In this document: in pieces, positions 23,825 through 34,854 of the stretch
How positions within the stretch are numbered: the stretch's first letter is position 1
How the letters are laid out: every line of letters starts with the position of its first letter
Source of the DNA: Clostridia bacterium
GTDB lineage: Bacteria; Bacillota; Clostridia; Oscillospirales; CAG-272
Length of the DNA: 64,000 bases
Direction: 5' to 3'
Assembly (NCBI GenBank): GCA_017408585.1
Contig: JAFQUJ010000009.1
Span: forward strand, 1 to 64,000
Notes under the pieces: generated by a model
Database searches by the model: none
Seen by the model: only the letters and a program-made list of their open reading frames with translations
Told to the model about the DNA's origin: nothing
Translations under genes and position numbers: made by a program

Positions 23825-23851
23825 TTAGCACTAAAAAGCCTCGATTGCTAA
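23825..23851. promoter_or_regulatory. CIRCE-like element 1 (HrcA operator)
   Basis: TTAGCACTA, nine bases, GATTGCTAA: a CIRCE inverted repeat with changes in two inner positions. It lies about 30 bases upstream of the -35 box of the heat-shock promoter. Confidence 0.75.
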
Positions 23852-23879
23852 AAAATCTAAATTTTTTTGTAAAAACCTA

Positions 23880-23908
23880 TTGACAAGACGAGCAAAGAGT
23901 GATATATT
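23880..23908 (+). promoter_or_regulatory. Heat-shock operon promoter
   Basis: TTGACA, 17 bases, TATATT. It is bracketed by the two CIRCE elements, so HrcA binding downstream would block initiation. Confidence 0.85.
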
Positions 23909-23920
23909 TATGTATAGAGA

Positions 23921-23947
23921 TTAGCAATCGAACCATTCGAGTGCTAA
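23921..23947. promoter_or_regulatory. CIRCE element 2 (HrcA operator)
   Basis: TTAGCAATC, nine bases, GAGTGCTAA: eight of the nine positions in each arm match the consensus TTAGCACTC/GAGTGCTAA, and the right arm is perfect. It lies just after the expected start of transcription and before hrcA. Confidence 0.93.
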
Positions 23948-23974
23948 AATCCCAAAAAGGAGGTAAAAAGCAGT

Positions 23975-25072
23975 ATGGAAGCTGATTATATAGAGCTTAG
24001 CGAGCGAAAAAAGCTGATTTTAAAGGCAATCGTCGAGGCCCATATAAAGACAGGCGAGCCTGTTGGATCAAAATATTTGACACAGGAAGCGAAAATTCCA
24101 TATTCGTCTGCTACAATTCGTAATGAAATGGCAGAGCTTGAGGAGCTGGGATATCTCGAACAGCCTCATACCTCGGCAGGTCGTGTCCCGTCGGAGCTAG
24201 GCTATCGCTTTTATGTTGATACCCTCGTAAGACAATACGATATGACCACAAGGGAGGCAGATGAGCTAACACAAATGCTTTCCGTTAAAATGTCGGAGAT
24301 CGATAAAATACTTGAAAGTGCAAGAAAGGTCGCCTCGGCTATGACAAACTATACTGCCGTGTCGCTCCGCCCTCGCCCATCAAGCATTACGATAAGACGA
24401 TATGAAACAATGTACCTCGATCCACACAGCTTTATTCTAGTAATGGTCGCAAGCGGAAGCGATAGCGTCAAAACCAAGAATATTAAGCCCATCTTCGAGG
24501 TCACACAGGAGCTAATATTTAAGCTCTCACAGGCACTAAATAGTGCGCTTGCCGGCGTTTCAATAGACGATATCAATATATCGCTTATCATGAAAATGGA
24601 GGAACAGCTAAGCGAATGCCCGGAGCTTGTTCACCTCGTCGTAAAGAGCATCTATGAAACCATGAACGAGCTAGGCTCTGAGGTTAGAGTAGAGGGACTA
24701 AACAGACTTCTTCAATATCCGGAATACAGCAACCTTGATAAGCTTCAGCAAATGATATTGGCAATCGAAAATAAAAACGATATCATAAACGCCGTTAGCA
24801 CCATCGACCAAAGCGACGACGAAACAAAAATTTTCATCGGTAGCGAAAACATGGTTAAAATCATGAATGATTCAACAATGATTTACAAAAACCTAAAGCT
24901 CGGTGGAAAAACGATAGGCGCGATAGCAATCATAGGACCGTGTAGAATGGATTATTCGAAGGTTCTTGCGACAATTGATATGCTCTCCGAGGAAATAAAC
25001 AACCTCTCAGAGATTGCACTTTTACCACCCGATACAACACCTACAACAGATGATAAAGGAACGAAGAGATGA
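23975..25072 (+). CDS. hrcA: Heat-inducible transcription repressor HrcA
   Basis: A 365-residue repressor that binds CIRCE elements and is tuned by GroE/DnaK availability. The N-terminal winged helix reads ERKKLILKAIVEAHIKTGEPVGS (pattern at 8-30) and SATIRNEMAELEELGYL near 45-61, both typical of HrcA. The central and C-terminal GAF-like parts follow, with GSENMV near residue 288 and GPCRMDY near 328. It is first in the hrcA-grpE-dnaK-dnaJ operon and two CIRCE elements flank its promoter. AAGGAGG precedes the ATG. Its stop overlaps the start of grpE by four bases. The C-terminal tail is Thr/Asp-rich. Confidence 0.95.
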   Translation: MEADYIELSERKKLILKAIVEAHIKTGEPVGSKYLTQEAKIPYSSATIRNEMAELEELGYLEQPHTSAGRVPSELGYRFYVDTLVRQYDMTTREADELTQMLSVKMSEIDKILESARKVASAMTNYTAVSLRPRPSSITIRRYETMYLDPHSFILVMVASGSDSVKTKNIKPIFEVTQELIFKLSQALNSALAGVSIDDINISLIMKMEEQLSECPELVHLVVKSIYETMNELGSEVRVEGLNRLLQYPEYSNLDKLQQMILAIENKNDIINAVSTIDQSDDETKIFIGSENMVKIMNDSTMIYKNLKLGGKTIGAIAIIGPCRMDYSKVLATIDMLSEEINNLSEIALLPPDTTPTTDDKGTKR

Positions 25073-25575
25073 GCGAAGAAAAGACCACAAATACCGAAGA
25101 AACCACTGAAAATACAGCCCCACAGCCAAGCGTTGAGGAGCTAACACAGGCACTTAATGATGCAACCGCCCAAAACACAGAGCTAAACGATAAATATTTG
25201 CGTACTCTTGCTGAATATGAAAATTTTAGAAAGCGTACTCAAAGAGAGCGTGAGGGCATTTATGCCGACGCATATATGGACGCGGTGAGCAAAATTTTGC
25301 CAATCATAGACAATATAGAGAGAATGACCGCATTTACAAGCGATGAAAAAATGAGCGAGGGAATAAAGCTCATAATCGCATCAATGAAGGAAACACTCTC
25401 AAAAATGGGCGTTACCGAAATTGAAACAACCACATTCGATCCAAATTACCATAATGCAGTTATGCACATAGACGACGAGTCACTGGAAGAGGGCGCAATC
25501 GTCGAGGTATTCCAAAAGGGATATATGTATAAGGAAAGAGTAATTAGATACGCAATGGTAAAGGTTGCAAACTAA
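25069..25575 (+). CDS. grpE: Nucleotide exchange factor GrpE
   Basis: A 168-residue cochaperone that releases ADP from DnaK. An acidic, Thr/Glu-rich N-terminal tail leads into a long coiled coil and the conserved core YLRTLAEYENFRKR (from about 44), then the C-terminal beta domain with FDPNYHNAVMHI and GYMYKERVIRYAMVKV. It overlaps hrcA by ATGA, so the two are translationally coupled, and lies 54 bases before dnaK. The length is slightly short for the family but complete. Confidence 0.95.
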   Translation: MSEEKTTNTEETTENTAPQPSVEELTQALNDATAQNTELNDKYLRTLAEYENFRKRTQREREGIYADAYMDAVSKILPIIDNIERMTAFTSDEKMSEGIKLIIASMKETLSKMGVTEIETTTFDPNYHNAVMHIDDESLEEGAIVEVFQKGYMYKERVIRYAMVKVAN

Positions 25576-25602
25576 AATAAGAAATTAAATTAATTATAAT
25601 AA

Positions 25603-27438
<1,836 letters not shown>

Positions 27439-27450
27439 TCATTAATAAAG

Positions 27451-27482
27451 CAATAAGAATTCGCCTGTGCGAATTCTTATTG
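27451..27482 (+). terminator. Strong hairpin between dnaK and dnaJ (attenuator or processing site)
   Basis: CAATAAGAATTCGC-CTGT-GCGAATTCTTATTG: a perfect 14-bp stem with a four-base loop. No T-run follows (TGTGCGTTTA), so full termination is unlikely; it may stabilise the dnaK message end or reduce read-through. Confidence 0.65.
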
Positions 27483-27565
27483 TGCGTTTATTCAATTTAA
27501 TTTTTTAACAAAAAAGACACGAAAATCAGCCACATATGGCGGTTTTTGTGGTAAAAGGTATAAAA

Positions 27566-28717
27566 ATGGCAGAAAAAAGAGATTATTATGAAGTCCTAGG
27601 CGTAGGCAGAGATGCAAGCGCCGATGAGATTAAAAAGGCATATCGTGCTCTTGCGAAAAAATACCATCCCGATGTAAACCCCGGAGATGCCGAGGCTGAA
27701 CAAAAATTCAAGGAAATTAACGAGGCGTACGGAGTTTTGTCAGACCCCGATAAAAGATCAAAATATGACGCCTACGGACATTCAGCCTTTGAGGCGGGTG
27801 GTGGCGGATATAGCCAAGGCGGAGGCTTCGATGGCTTCGACATGGGCGATATCTTCTCGAGCATTTTTGGTGGTGGCTTTGGCTCTAGCTCTTCTCGCAG
27901 AGCTAATAATGGTCCATCAAGAGGAAGCGATATCGAGGCTCACATAGTCCTCTCCTTTGAGGAGGCAGCCTTTGGCTGTAAGCGCGAAATCTCATTTAAT
28001 AGAATAGAAAATTGCTCCCATTGTCACGGAACAGGTGCGGAAAAGGGCTCAGGAGCTGAGCGCTGTCCAACCTGTCAAGGCAGAGGAAGAGTTGTTACTC
28101 AACAGCGTACTGTGTTTGGAATTATGCAATCAGAGAGCACATGCCCAACCTGTAACGGAAACGGAAGAGTTATCAAAAATCCATGTAAAAACTGTAATGG
28201 TAAGGGCATGGTAAGAGTAAAGAGAACCCAAGTAGTTGATGTTCCCGCAGGAATTGACGAGGGAATGAGCTTTGCAGTAAGAGGAGCAGGAAACGAGGGC
28301 AGAAACGGAGGCCCATCAGGCGACTTTGTTGTTGAGGTGTCCGTGCGTCCACACCCACTCTTTGAAAGAGATGGAAAGGACCTCTATTGCGATGTTTCGC
28401 TATCCTTTGTTGATGTTGCACTCGGTGCAGAAATAAAAATTCCAACCCTTGAGGGTGAAATTGATTACACAATCCCGGAGGGCACTCAAACAGGCACAAT
28501 GTTCACCATAAGACAAAAGGGAATTGCCGATGTGTACGGAAGAGGACCTAAGGGTAACCTCTATGTCAAGGTTGTTGTTGAAACTCCAAGAAATCTAAGC
28601 AAGGAGCAAAAGGAAATTCTAAAATCCTTCGCTCAAAGCTTTGGACCCGGATCAGACGACGGAAACGATGACGCCCCACCCAAGAAAAGATCATTTTTCA
28701 AGCGTAGGGGGCACTAA
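27566..28717 (+). CDS. dnaJ: Chaperone DnaJ (Hsp40)
   Basis: A 383-residue class I J-protein that delivers substrates to DnaK. The J domain carries HPD at 34-36 (YHPDVNPG). A Gly/Phe-rich linker spans about 72-115, and four zinc motifs of the CxxCxGxG type lie between about 150 and 213 ([32 protein letters not shown]). The C-terminal substrate-binding domain follows. The ATG at 27566 is chosen because it gives the standard N-terminus ([10 protein letters not shown]) and has AAAAGG upstream; an ATG at 27536 would add ten atypical residues. It ends three bases before the ATG of prmA. Confidence 0.96.
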   Translation: MAEKRDYYEVLGVGRDASADEIKKAYRALAKKYHPDVNPGDAEAEQKFKEINEAYGVLSDPDKRSKYDAYGHSAFEAGGGGYSQGGGFDGFDMGDIFSSIFGGGFGSSSSRRANNGPSRGSDIEAHIVLSFEEAAFGCKREISFNRIENCSHCHGTGAEKGSGAERCPTCQGRGRVVTQQRTVFGIMQSESTCPTCNGNGRVIKNPCKNCNGKGMVRVKRTQVVDVPAGIDEGMSFAVRGAGNEGRNGGPSGDFVVEVSVRPHPLFERDGKDLYCDVSLSFVDVALGAEIKIPTLEGEIDYTIPEGTQTGTMFTIRQKGIADVYGRGPKGNLYVKVVVETPRNLSKEQKEILKSFAQSFGPGSDDGNDDAPPKKRSFFKRRGH

Positions 28718-28720
28718 GTG

Positions 28721-29647
28721 ATGGAAAGCAATCAATGGATACAAATTAAGGTCACATCTAAGGTGGAAAACCTCGACTCGCTTTGCGCTGTAATGAGCAT
28801 GCTCTCGAATGGCTTGCAAATCGAGGACTACTCAGACCTCGAGGACAGAATACTTGATGGCGTGTATGGTGACCTAATAGACGAAAGCGTGCTAAACGCA
28901 GATAAAACGGTGGCATCTGTGTCGATTTATGTATCAGCCGATAAGCCAACCGAATACTACACAATGTACTTAGGTGAGCGCCTTGACGCTCTTAAAATCG
29001 AACACACCATCGAGCTAATCGCACTTTGCGAGGACGATTGGGCAAACTCGTGGAAGCAGTATTATAAGCCAATCGAAATAGGCGAGCGACTAGTTGTCGT
29101 TCCTATGTGGGAAAGCTACGAAAATACCGAAAATAAGGTTGTCGTAAGAATGGATCCCGGAATGGCGTTTGGAACAGGCACACACGAAACCACACGCCTT
29201 TGTGCAACCTTGCTCGAAAGATATGTAGATAACACTACAAAAATGCTCGATGTAGGATGCGGAAGTGGAATTTTGGCAATCTGCGCATCAAAGCTTGGCG
29301 CAAAGGAATGCTACGCCTATGATATAGACCCTGTGGCAGTAAAGGTTGCGCGCGAGAATGTCAAGGATAATGGCGTCACCAATATTGAATGTGGCGTTTC
29401 CGACCTTCTTTTAGGCGTTAAAAGTGGCAAATACGATGTTATCACCGCTAATATCGTAGCTGATATAATTATTAGACTTTTGCCCGACATTTCCAAATTT
29501 ATGCACGATAAGACAAAATTAATTTTATCAGGCATAATCGACGAAAGATGCGAGGATGTATATGCGTCAATCGCTAAAAATAGCCTTGAAATTATCGAGG
29601 AAATTCACGAAAACGGATGGTGCGCACTTTCGGTTAAGAAAAAATAA
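28721..29647 (+). CDS. prmA: Ribosomal protein L11 methyltransferase
   Basis: A 308-residue SAM-dependent methyltransferase that modifies ribosomal protein L11. The N-terminal substrate-recognition domain is followed by MDPGMAFGTGTHETTRL near 145-161 and the SAM motif LDVGCGSGILAI near 176. The NIVADIIIRLLPD segment carries the post-I Asn motif. Its place after dnaJ is the usual order in Clostridia and Bacilli. GTG (28718) and ATG (28721) are both possible starts; AGGGGG fits the ATG better. A bidirectional terminator closes the heat-shock operon. Confidence 0.93.
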   Translation: MESNQWIQIKVTSKVENLDSLCAVMSMLSNGLQIEDYSDLEDRILDGVYGDLIDESVLNADKTVASVSIYVSADKPTEYYTMYLGERLDALKIEHTIELIALCEDDWANSWKQYYKPIEIGERLVVVPMWESYENTENKVVVRMDPGMAFGTGTHETTRLCATLLERYVDNTTKMLDVGCGSGILAICASKLGAKECYAYDIDPVAVKVARENVKDNGVTNIECGVSDLLLGVKSGKYDVITANIVADIIIRLLPDISKFMHDKTKLILSGIIDERCEDVYASIAKNSLEIIEEIHENGWCALSVKKK

Positions 29648-29678
29648 AAAAATCTCCGAGTAATTCTCGGAGATTTTT
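29647..29678. terminator. Bidirectional terminator after prmA
   Basis: AAAAATCTCCGAG-TAATT-CTCGGAGATTTTT lies between prmA and the convergent AraC-type gene. Confidence 0.9.
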
Positions 29679-30465
29679 ATTTCATTTTTTGCTTTTTGTA
29701 CTCACTTGGCGTTGTGCCAACCAGCCTTAAAAACATTCTATTAAATGTATTCAAGGATGAAAATCCGCTTTCCAAGGCTATTTCGGAGATTTTAAGCGAA
29801 TTTGATGTGTCCTTCAATAGCCTTTTGGCATAGTCAATTCTGTAAGAGGCAACAAATTCCTTGAAGTTCATTTTTGTAATAGAACGCAAAGCCGAGGAAA
29901 GGTATTTTTCATGATAGCCAAGCCTCTTTGCCAAGCTCGACAGCTGAATATCCTCCTTGAAATGGATTGATATGTATTCTATTACTTGTTGAAGATTGAT
30001 TTGCTTTCGTGCTCCACCTTGGCTTTGACTCCATACACCCCTTTCAAGGACTATACTGCAAATCAAATTTACCAAACCGCAAATTTTCATAATATCGTTC
30101 GTGTCTACCTTGGCAAATTCTTCAAGTAGCCAAATGTTATCGGAAAAATCAACAACGGGCGTTTGTAGCTCCTTGTTAAGCGTCAATAAATTGAAAAGTG
30201 GTATGAAATCATTTGAAAATACAGCACCGCAAAAAACATATGGACTCTCACCGGTATATTCGTGTATTTGATTAGGTCTTATAAAAATCAAATGGTTTTC
30301 GGGAACAGCATGTTTTTTACCTTCAATACAAATGTAATTTACTCCCTTTATAGTAAATATAATCTCACTATATTCGTGAATATGCGGTGGAACAACCCAA
30401 TTTTCATGGGCACCACTTCTGAACTCGTATGCCTTACCAACATTTTCAGTTTGATAAAAAAACAT
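29677..30465 (-). CDS. AraC-family transcriptional regulator (1), divergent from a BspA-like gene
   Basis: A 262-residue regulator. Residues 1-110 are a cupin-type sensor domain (HIHEYSEIIFTIKG near 25-38, FIRPNQIHEY near 61-70); the last 100 residues form two AraC helix-turn-helix motifs (LSSLAKRLGYHEKYLSSAL and ISEIALESGFSSLNTFNRMF, each about 20 residues). Such proteins usually activate genes for sugar use or surface traits. AAGGGGTG precedes the ATG. It is divergent from the BspA-like gene at 30594, 128 bases away, and a second AraC/BspA pair with the same arrangement lies at 43.8 kb. The target gene is inferred from position. Confidence 0.88.
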   Translation of the reverse strand: MFFYQTENVGKAYEFRSGAHENWVVPPHIHEYSEIIFTIKGVNYICIEGKKHAVPENHLIFIRPNQIHEYTGESPYVFCGAVFSNDFIPLFNLLTLNKELQTPVVDFSDNIWLLEEFAKVDTNDIMKICGLVNLICSIVLERGVWSQSQGGARKQINLQQVIEYISIHFKEDIQLSSLAKRLGYHEKYLSSALRSITKMNFKEFVASYRIDYAKRLLKDTSNSLKISEIALESGFSSLNTFNRMFLRLVGTTPSEYKKQKMK

Positions 30466-30537
30466 AAAATCACCCCTTTAGACATTACCTTTTGACTATA
30501 TTTTATCACTTTTTGAGTAGAATGTCAATACTGTCCG

Positions 30538-30546
30538 TGTTATAAT
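30538..30546 (+). promoter_or_regulatory. Extended -10 promoter of BspA-like gene A
   Basis: TGTTATAAT is an extended -10 box (TGn-TATAAT) 48 bases before the ATG at 30594. No good -35 is present, as expected for a promoter that needs an activator such as the divergent AraC protein. Confidence 0.55.
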
Positions 30547-30593
30547 GATATTAACAAATAAATTTAAATTTACGAAAACAAGGAGAAAACGAA

Positions 30594-32738
30594 ATGAAAA
30601 AGAAAATCTTTTTAATGGCTATGATGATAACCATGATAGTTTGCCTTTTTGCGATTTTCGTAAGTGCCGAAACAATCACTTATGAGGGGCAAGAAATTGA
30701 GGTTGTAAACAATCTTGGTGACCCATCGTGGTACACAGGCAACTATGAGTATATGACCGATAAAACCTCGCTGGTTGTTTTATCAAACGGAGATGGCACT
30801 TACACAGCATATCCGTCATACTACATTTTGAAATATAGCATTACAATTAGTAATGGATCTATATCAGAGGCAGCTATAAGCGGCTTTGACTATTCCCATG
30901 TCAACAAGACCGGAAAAAACTACTCAGCAGGAGCAATTTGTAAAATCGAGCTTCCGGAGGGCTTGACGAAAATAACAAATACATATTTTGGCCATAATCC
31001 AAAAGAGCCAAATGTAACCGAAATTGTAATGTCTGACACAATAACAACAATCGGCTCTCACGCGTTTCGTGATATATCTAATTTAAAAAAGATTGTTTTG
31101 TCTAAGAATTTGACAAAAATCGGAACATATGGATTTTACAATTGTAAGGGACTTGAGGAGGTTGTATTTACACCCGGCTCTCTCGAATATCTTGATGTAT
31201 CAGAGGCTAATATTTTTTACGGTTGCTCTTCCTTAAAGGAAATGGACCTTTCCACAAGAAAAATCAAGGCCCTTGGATCGAGCTTTTTATCTGAATGTAC
31301 AAATATTGGCAAGGTAACACTTCCCGATTGCCTTGAGGAAATAGGCTATTGCTCACTTTACAAATGCCCAAATCTATATTTGGCAAGTGATTTTCTGCCA
31401 ACGAGTCTTAAAAAGGTAGGCTTCCAGTTCTTGTCCGGTTGTACCAACTCAAACAGTGTTCTTTATTTTCCGGAGGGCTTTACGGGTGGAGAGGACGGCT
31501 TTACCTCAACCTACATTATGGCAACGGAAAGATATAAAACTCCGGATACAACTCTTGTCTTTTTAGGAAAAATCGAAGGCACAATTAACCTTGAGCAATT
31601 CCATGCTAGCTCGGGCTGCAATCTAACTCTTATATTTACTAAAAACAGCTTTTCCGATCTTAACGGAACGATAGTAACAGGCGTTAAGAACGAAAGCACA
31701 CTTGCATTTATAGGTAAAACCGCGAATACAGAAGACACAGACTATTATACACAAAATGGCACATTAACAATAAATTTAGGCAATGCATCGGAATCTAATA
31801 GTAAGCTTGGCACTGACGAAAACGGAAACACGCTTTACAATATAAATTCCAAGAGCTACACCCTCTATTTCTGTGGTGGAGAAGAGGTTGAGGTTTCTTA
31901 TGGTGTGCGTTCAAGTGTACCTAATAGTCAATGGGGCAAGCATTTTACAACTCCATTTGAATTTGATGAGCCGGCTCATATGGATATAGGCAAGCACTTT
32001 GATTTAACAAAGGTTATAAGCATACAAAACTGTGGCTATGACGGAGTTACTGAAAATACTTGCGTTTTGTGTAAGCGCGTTACGGAAGTAAGAATTCCGG
32101 CAACAGGAGATCATGCTTATGAGGGCACAGGCTCTTGCATTGATGGATTTGAATGTAAAAACTGTAATAAGACAATCGCAGGCACAAGCGGACATAACGA
32201 TGCTGAAACACTTGTGTTCGCAAATGGCATCACCGCTGAGGGCGTTCATTGCATAGGCTGTCAAAACGATGGCTGTACTGTAAAAACCGAAACAAAGGTT
32301 GCCCCCGTATTCACAGCAAAGGGCTATTCAACAAACGCCGATAAAAACGCAATCAATGGTGGATATAGCGTAGACCTTGACTCGCTCGCTCTTTACGAAA
32401 GACTTATCGGTACACTTAAATACGGCATTATAATTGCTAACGCAAATTCCTTTGGAGGAAACACCTTCCTTGACGCAAATAATAAGGTAAACTCCGATAA
32501 AGCCCTTCAGGTTGAAATGGATAAGCAGTATTCAAACTTTGATTGCTCAATCAACTTCGGCACAAATACAGATATGGAGCTTGACCTCGTAATCTGCGCA
32601 TATGTAATTGAGGGCGACACAGTAACCTATATCCAATCCTCAACAGGAGAAGATGTTACAATCGGTGGCACAGCGTTCAAGAGCGTAACCCTTGCACAGG
32701 TCGTAGCTCTCGTTCCTGCCGAAATTAAAGAAAACTAA
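30594..32738 (+). CDS. Secreted BspA-like leucine-rich-repeat protein (A)
   Basis: A 714-residue protein with a Sec signal peptide (1-24, cut near VSA). Residues about 100-350 contain BspA-type repeats of the LxxIGxxAFxxxxxLKKIxL kind (for example TTIGSHAFRDISNLKKIVLS near 145), often used for adhesion. Around 520-575 comes a Cys/His module (C-x5-C-x2-C, then H), and residues 577-714 form a domain shared with the proteins encoded at 32994 and 44000, opening with GYSTN and containing YGIIIANANSF. There is no LPxTG, lipobox or SLH domain, so attachment is unknown. It is divergent from an AraC regulator. AAGGAG precedes the ATG. Secretion and repeats are clear; function is unknown. Confidence 0.8.
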   Translation: MKKKIFLMAMMITMIVCLFAIFVSAETITYEGQEIEVVNNLGDPSWYTGNYEYMTDKTSLVVLSNGDGTYTAYPSYYILKYSITISNGSISEAAISGFDYSHVNKTGKNYSAGAICKIELPEGLTKITNTYFGHNPKEPNVTEIVMSDTITTIGSHAFRDISNLKKIVLSKNLTKIGTYGFYNCKGLEEVVFTPGSLEYLDVSEANIFYGCSSLKEMDLSTRKIKALGSSFLSECTNIGKVTLPDCLEEIGYCSLYKCPNLYLASDFLPTSLKKVGFQFLSGCTNSNSVLYFPEGFTGGEDGFTSTYIMATERYKTPDTTLVFLGKIEGTINLEQFHASSGCNLTLIFTKNSFSDLNGTIVTGVKNESTLAFIGKTANTEDTDYYTQNGTLTINLGNASESNSKLGTDENGNTLYNINSKSYTLYFCGGEEVEVSYGVRSSVPNSQWGKHFTTPFEFDEPAHMDIGKHFDLTKVISIQNCGYDGVTENTCVLCKRVTEVRIPATGDHAYEGTGSCIDGFECKNCNKTIAGTSGHNDAETLVFANGITAEGVHCIGCQNDGCTVKTETKVAPVFTAKGYSTNADKNAINGGYSVDLDSLALYERLIGTLKYGIIIANANSFGGNTFLDANNKVNSDKALQVEMDKQYSNFDCSINFGTNTDMELDLVICAYVIEGDTVTYIQSSTGEDVTIGGTAFKSVTLAQVVALVPAEIKEN

Positions 32739-32741
32739 AAC

Positions 32742-32773
32742 AAAAAAGGAACTGAAATTCAGTTCCTTTTTTT
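32742..32773 (+). terminator. Terminator of BspA-like gene A
   Basis: AAAAAAGGAACTG-AAATT-CAGTTCCTTTTTTT, strong. Confidence 0.9.
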
Positions 32774-32878
32774 GTGCCCGAGTACAATTCATGCCGAAGG
32801 CAAATCATGTTCGCTTGCGAACAATTCATGTCATGAAGTGGCAATTTTGTATATTTTTGGTAAAAATGCACAAAAATC

Positions 32879-32888
32879 GGGGGGGGGG
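32879..32888. repeat. Homopolymer tract of ten G
   Basis: Ten consecutive G, 20 bases upstream of the -35 box of the next gene. Such tracts slip during replication and could change promoter strength. Small palindromic modules (GCCGAAGGC, TTCGCTTGCGAA) joined by AATTCATG lie just before it at 32785-32830. Confidence 0.9.
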
Positions 32889-32907
32889 TATTTGTTTATT
32901 GTGCATA

Positions 32908-32937
32908 TTGACAAATATATACCCGGTATGGTAAAAT
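32908..32937 (+). promoter_or_regulatory. Promoter of BspA-like gene B
   Basis: TTGACA, 18 bases, TAAAAT. The 5' leader is about 50 bases and includes GTGGGGGCGTCCCCAC, a compact hairpin immediately before the AAGGAG ribosome site, which could influence translation. Confidence 0.7.
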
Positions 32938-32993
32938 TAAATTGTAAAAATATTTTATATGCCCGTGGGGGCGTCCCCACAAGGAGAAAATTT

Positions 32994-34724
32994 ATGAAAA
33001 GGAAACTACTTTTAACATTTGTTATGGTAATCGCATTTGCCTTAACATTTGCACTTGTTGTGTTCGCTGACACCATACACAACGAAAACACGGTTGATTA
33101 CAGCGAAACCGTAACTCTGAACGACGGAACAGTCCTTCCATTGTATGATGAAAACAAGGAAGCGCTAATTTGGTACATTTCCGGCACCGATAGCGAAACC
33201 GGCAAAAACATCTATACCTCAATCCGTTCCGATGACCTACAGGTTAGGTGGTACACTAAGTCATGGGGCGAGGTAACCGGTGTTGACATCACCTATGACA
33301 ACGGAACCAAAATCAGCAAGAACGACTTTGTTGTTGTCAACATGATGGACGATGATATTGTTTCGAACTACGCCGAAGGAGGCCATACAAACATTGGAAA
33401 GCCGATAAAAAGCTTCAAGTGGCTTTTTGAAGGCTGTAAAAAGCTCGAATTTGTATATCTTCGCCTTGATACAGATGGCATTTTTCAAAGAAGCTTTAAT
33501 GGCTGTTCAAATCTTAGATATATAAATCTTGAGGATTTGAATGAATGGACGAACTGTAGAGATGGTCAGCAGTTCTGTGGCTGTACATCATTGTTTGCAG
33601 GACAAGTGCTTGATCTTACACACACGAAGCTCGTAACTCTTAGCGGTGGCGGAACTCTTTCGGGAATGCCTATCATAGGCTTGAAGCTTCCAAGCACATT
33701 GAAATCACTTAACGATTGGGTGTTCCAAGGCACCATGTCAACCACATTTATGTATCCCGAAAATCTTTCGGCAATGCCAACAAATGCATTTAAAAATTGC
33801 TCCAATCTTGCGACAGTTTATTTACATAGCACTCTTACTACAATAGGCGACAATGCCTTCCTTAGCTGCAACGCCCTTGACAAAATTTGTTTTGTTGGTA
33901 CAAAGGATCAGCTTGAGGCTCTTGTTACCAATACCTCGGCAACAGGAAATACTGCCTTCACAGATGTTGTAGGCGAAAATGGTGCAAACATTATCTCTTA
34001 TGCTGATTACCTCGCACTCGAGGACAAGAGTGGTAAGTATGCAATCTATGATTATAGCTACTGTGACGCCTATAAGGAAAGCGTTCATGCTCCAAACGAG
34101 AAGAGCGACGACTGCACAAAGATTCTTTGCGATGATTGCACATTCGTTCTAAAAGGACTTGAGGCTCACTCAATAGTTGATAAGGTTGTATATGAAAACG
34201 GCTTTGCTAAGGATGGCGTATATCATTACTACTGCACAAACGAGCGTTGCACCGTAATTGATAAAGAGGGCGAAACCAAAGCTCCAATCTTTAGCGCAAG
34301 CGGATACTCAACCAACGCAGAGGGTAACGCAATCACAGGTGGCTACACAGTAGATTTTAGCGCACTTGATTTCTTCAAGTCAAAGAATGGCAACCTAAGA
34401 TATGGAATTATCATAGCAAACGCAAATTCCTTTGATGGAGAAGTGCTTGATGGCGATTTCAAGGTAACAAGCCAAAAGGCAATTCAGGTTGAAATTGATA
34501 GCAATTACGCAAACTTCAATTGCTCAATCAATTATGGAGCAAATACAGGCGCAAACCTTGAGCTTGTAATCACCGCCTATGCAATCGACGCTGAGGGTAA
34601 TGTAACCTTCATTCAAGCTGATAGCGTTTATGCTGAAAACGCAACAATTGGCTCGAATATCCTTAAAAAGATAACTCTTGCAAAGGTAGTTGCAAATCAA
34701 CCCGCTAAAAGCGACGACGAATAA
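32994..34724 (+). CDS. Secreted BspA-like repeat protein (B)
   Basis: A 576-residue protein with a Sec signal peptide (1-26, VVFADT cleavage region). Its middle holds weak BspA-type leucine-rich repeats (FKNCSNLATVYLHSTLTTIG near 265) preceded by a long beta-rich part. A Cys/His module (DDCTK..CDDC then H) at about 365-390 leads to the shared C-terminal domain at 437-576, very close in protein and DNA to that of the gene at 44000. The ATG at 32994 has AAGGAG upstream; a longer frame begins before the promoter and is rejected. It has its own promoter next to a ten-G tract and a terminator. Likely displayed or released at the surface; the partner is unknown. Confidence 0.78.
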   Translation: MKRKLLLTFVMVIAFALTFALVVFADTIHNENTVDYSETVTLNDGTVLPLYDENKEALIWYISGTDSETGKNIYTSIRSDDLQVRWYTKSWGEVTGVDITYDNGTKISKNDFVVVNMMDDDIVSNYAEGGHTNIGKPIKSFKWLFEGCKKLEFVYLRLDTDGIFQRSFNGCSNLRYINLEDLNEWTNCRDGQQFCGCTSLFAGQVLDLTHTKLVTLSGGGTLSGMPIIGLKLPSTLKSLNDWVFQGTMSTTFMYPENLSAMPTNAFKNCSNLATVYLHSTLTTIGDNAFLSCNALDKICFVGTKDQLEALVTNTSATGNTAFTDVVGENGANIISYADYLALEDKSGKYAIYDYSYCDAYKESVHAPNEKSDDCTKILCDDCTFVLKGLEAHSIVDKVVYENGFAKDGVYHYYCTNERCTVIDKEGETKAPIFSASGYSTNAEGNAITGGYTVDFSALDFFKSKNGNLRYGIIIANANSFDGEVLDGDFKVTSQKAIQVEIDSNYANFNCSINYGANTGANLELVITAYAIDAEGNVTFIQADSVYAENATIGSNILKKITLAKVVANQPAKSDDE

Positions 34725-34732
34725 TACAAATT

Positions 34733-34766
34733 AAAGGACAGTGCTAAGGCGCTGTCCTTTTTTTTC
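34733..34766 (+). terminator. Terminator of BspA-like gene B
   Basis: GGACAGTGC-TAAG-GCGCTGTCC with T8 following. Confidence 0.88.
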
Positions 34767-34787
34767 TTTAACTCTAAATTCATTCTA

Positions 34788-34816
34788 TTGACAAATAATA
34801 ACTAATATGCTAATAT
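34788..34816 (+). promoter_or_regulatory. Promoter of rsmE
   Basis: TTGACA, 17 bases, TAATAT, about 39 bases before the ATG. Confidence 0.75.
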
Positions 34817-34854
34817 AACAAGAGATATAACTAATATAATAAATAGGAGATATT

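Noticed and set aside
29677..30546. AraC regulator as part of a sugar-use operon
   Set aside because: No sugar genes are adjacent; the divergent gene is a surface protein.
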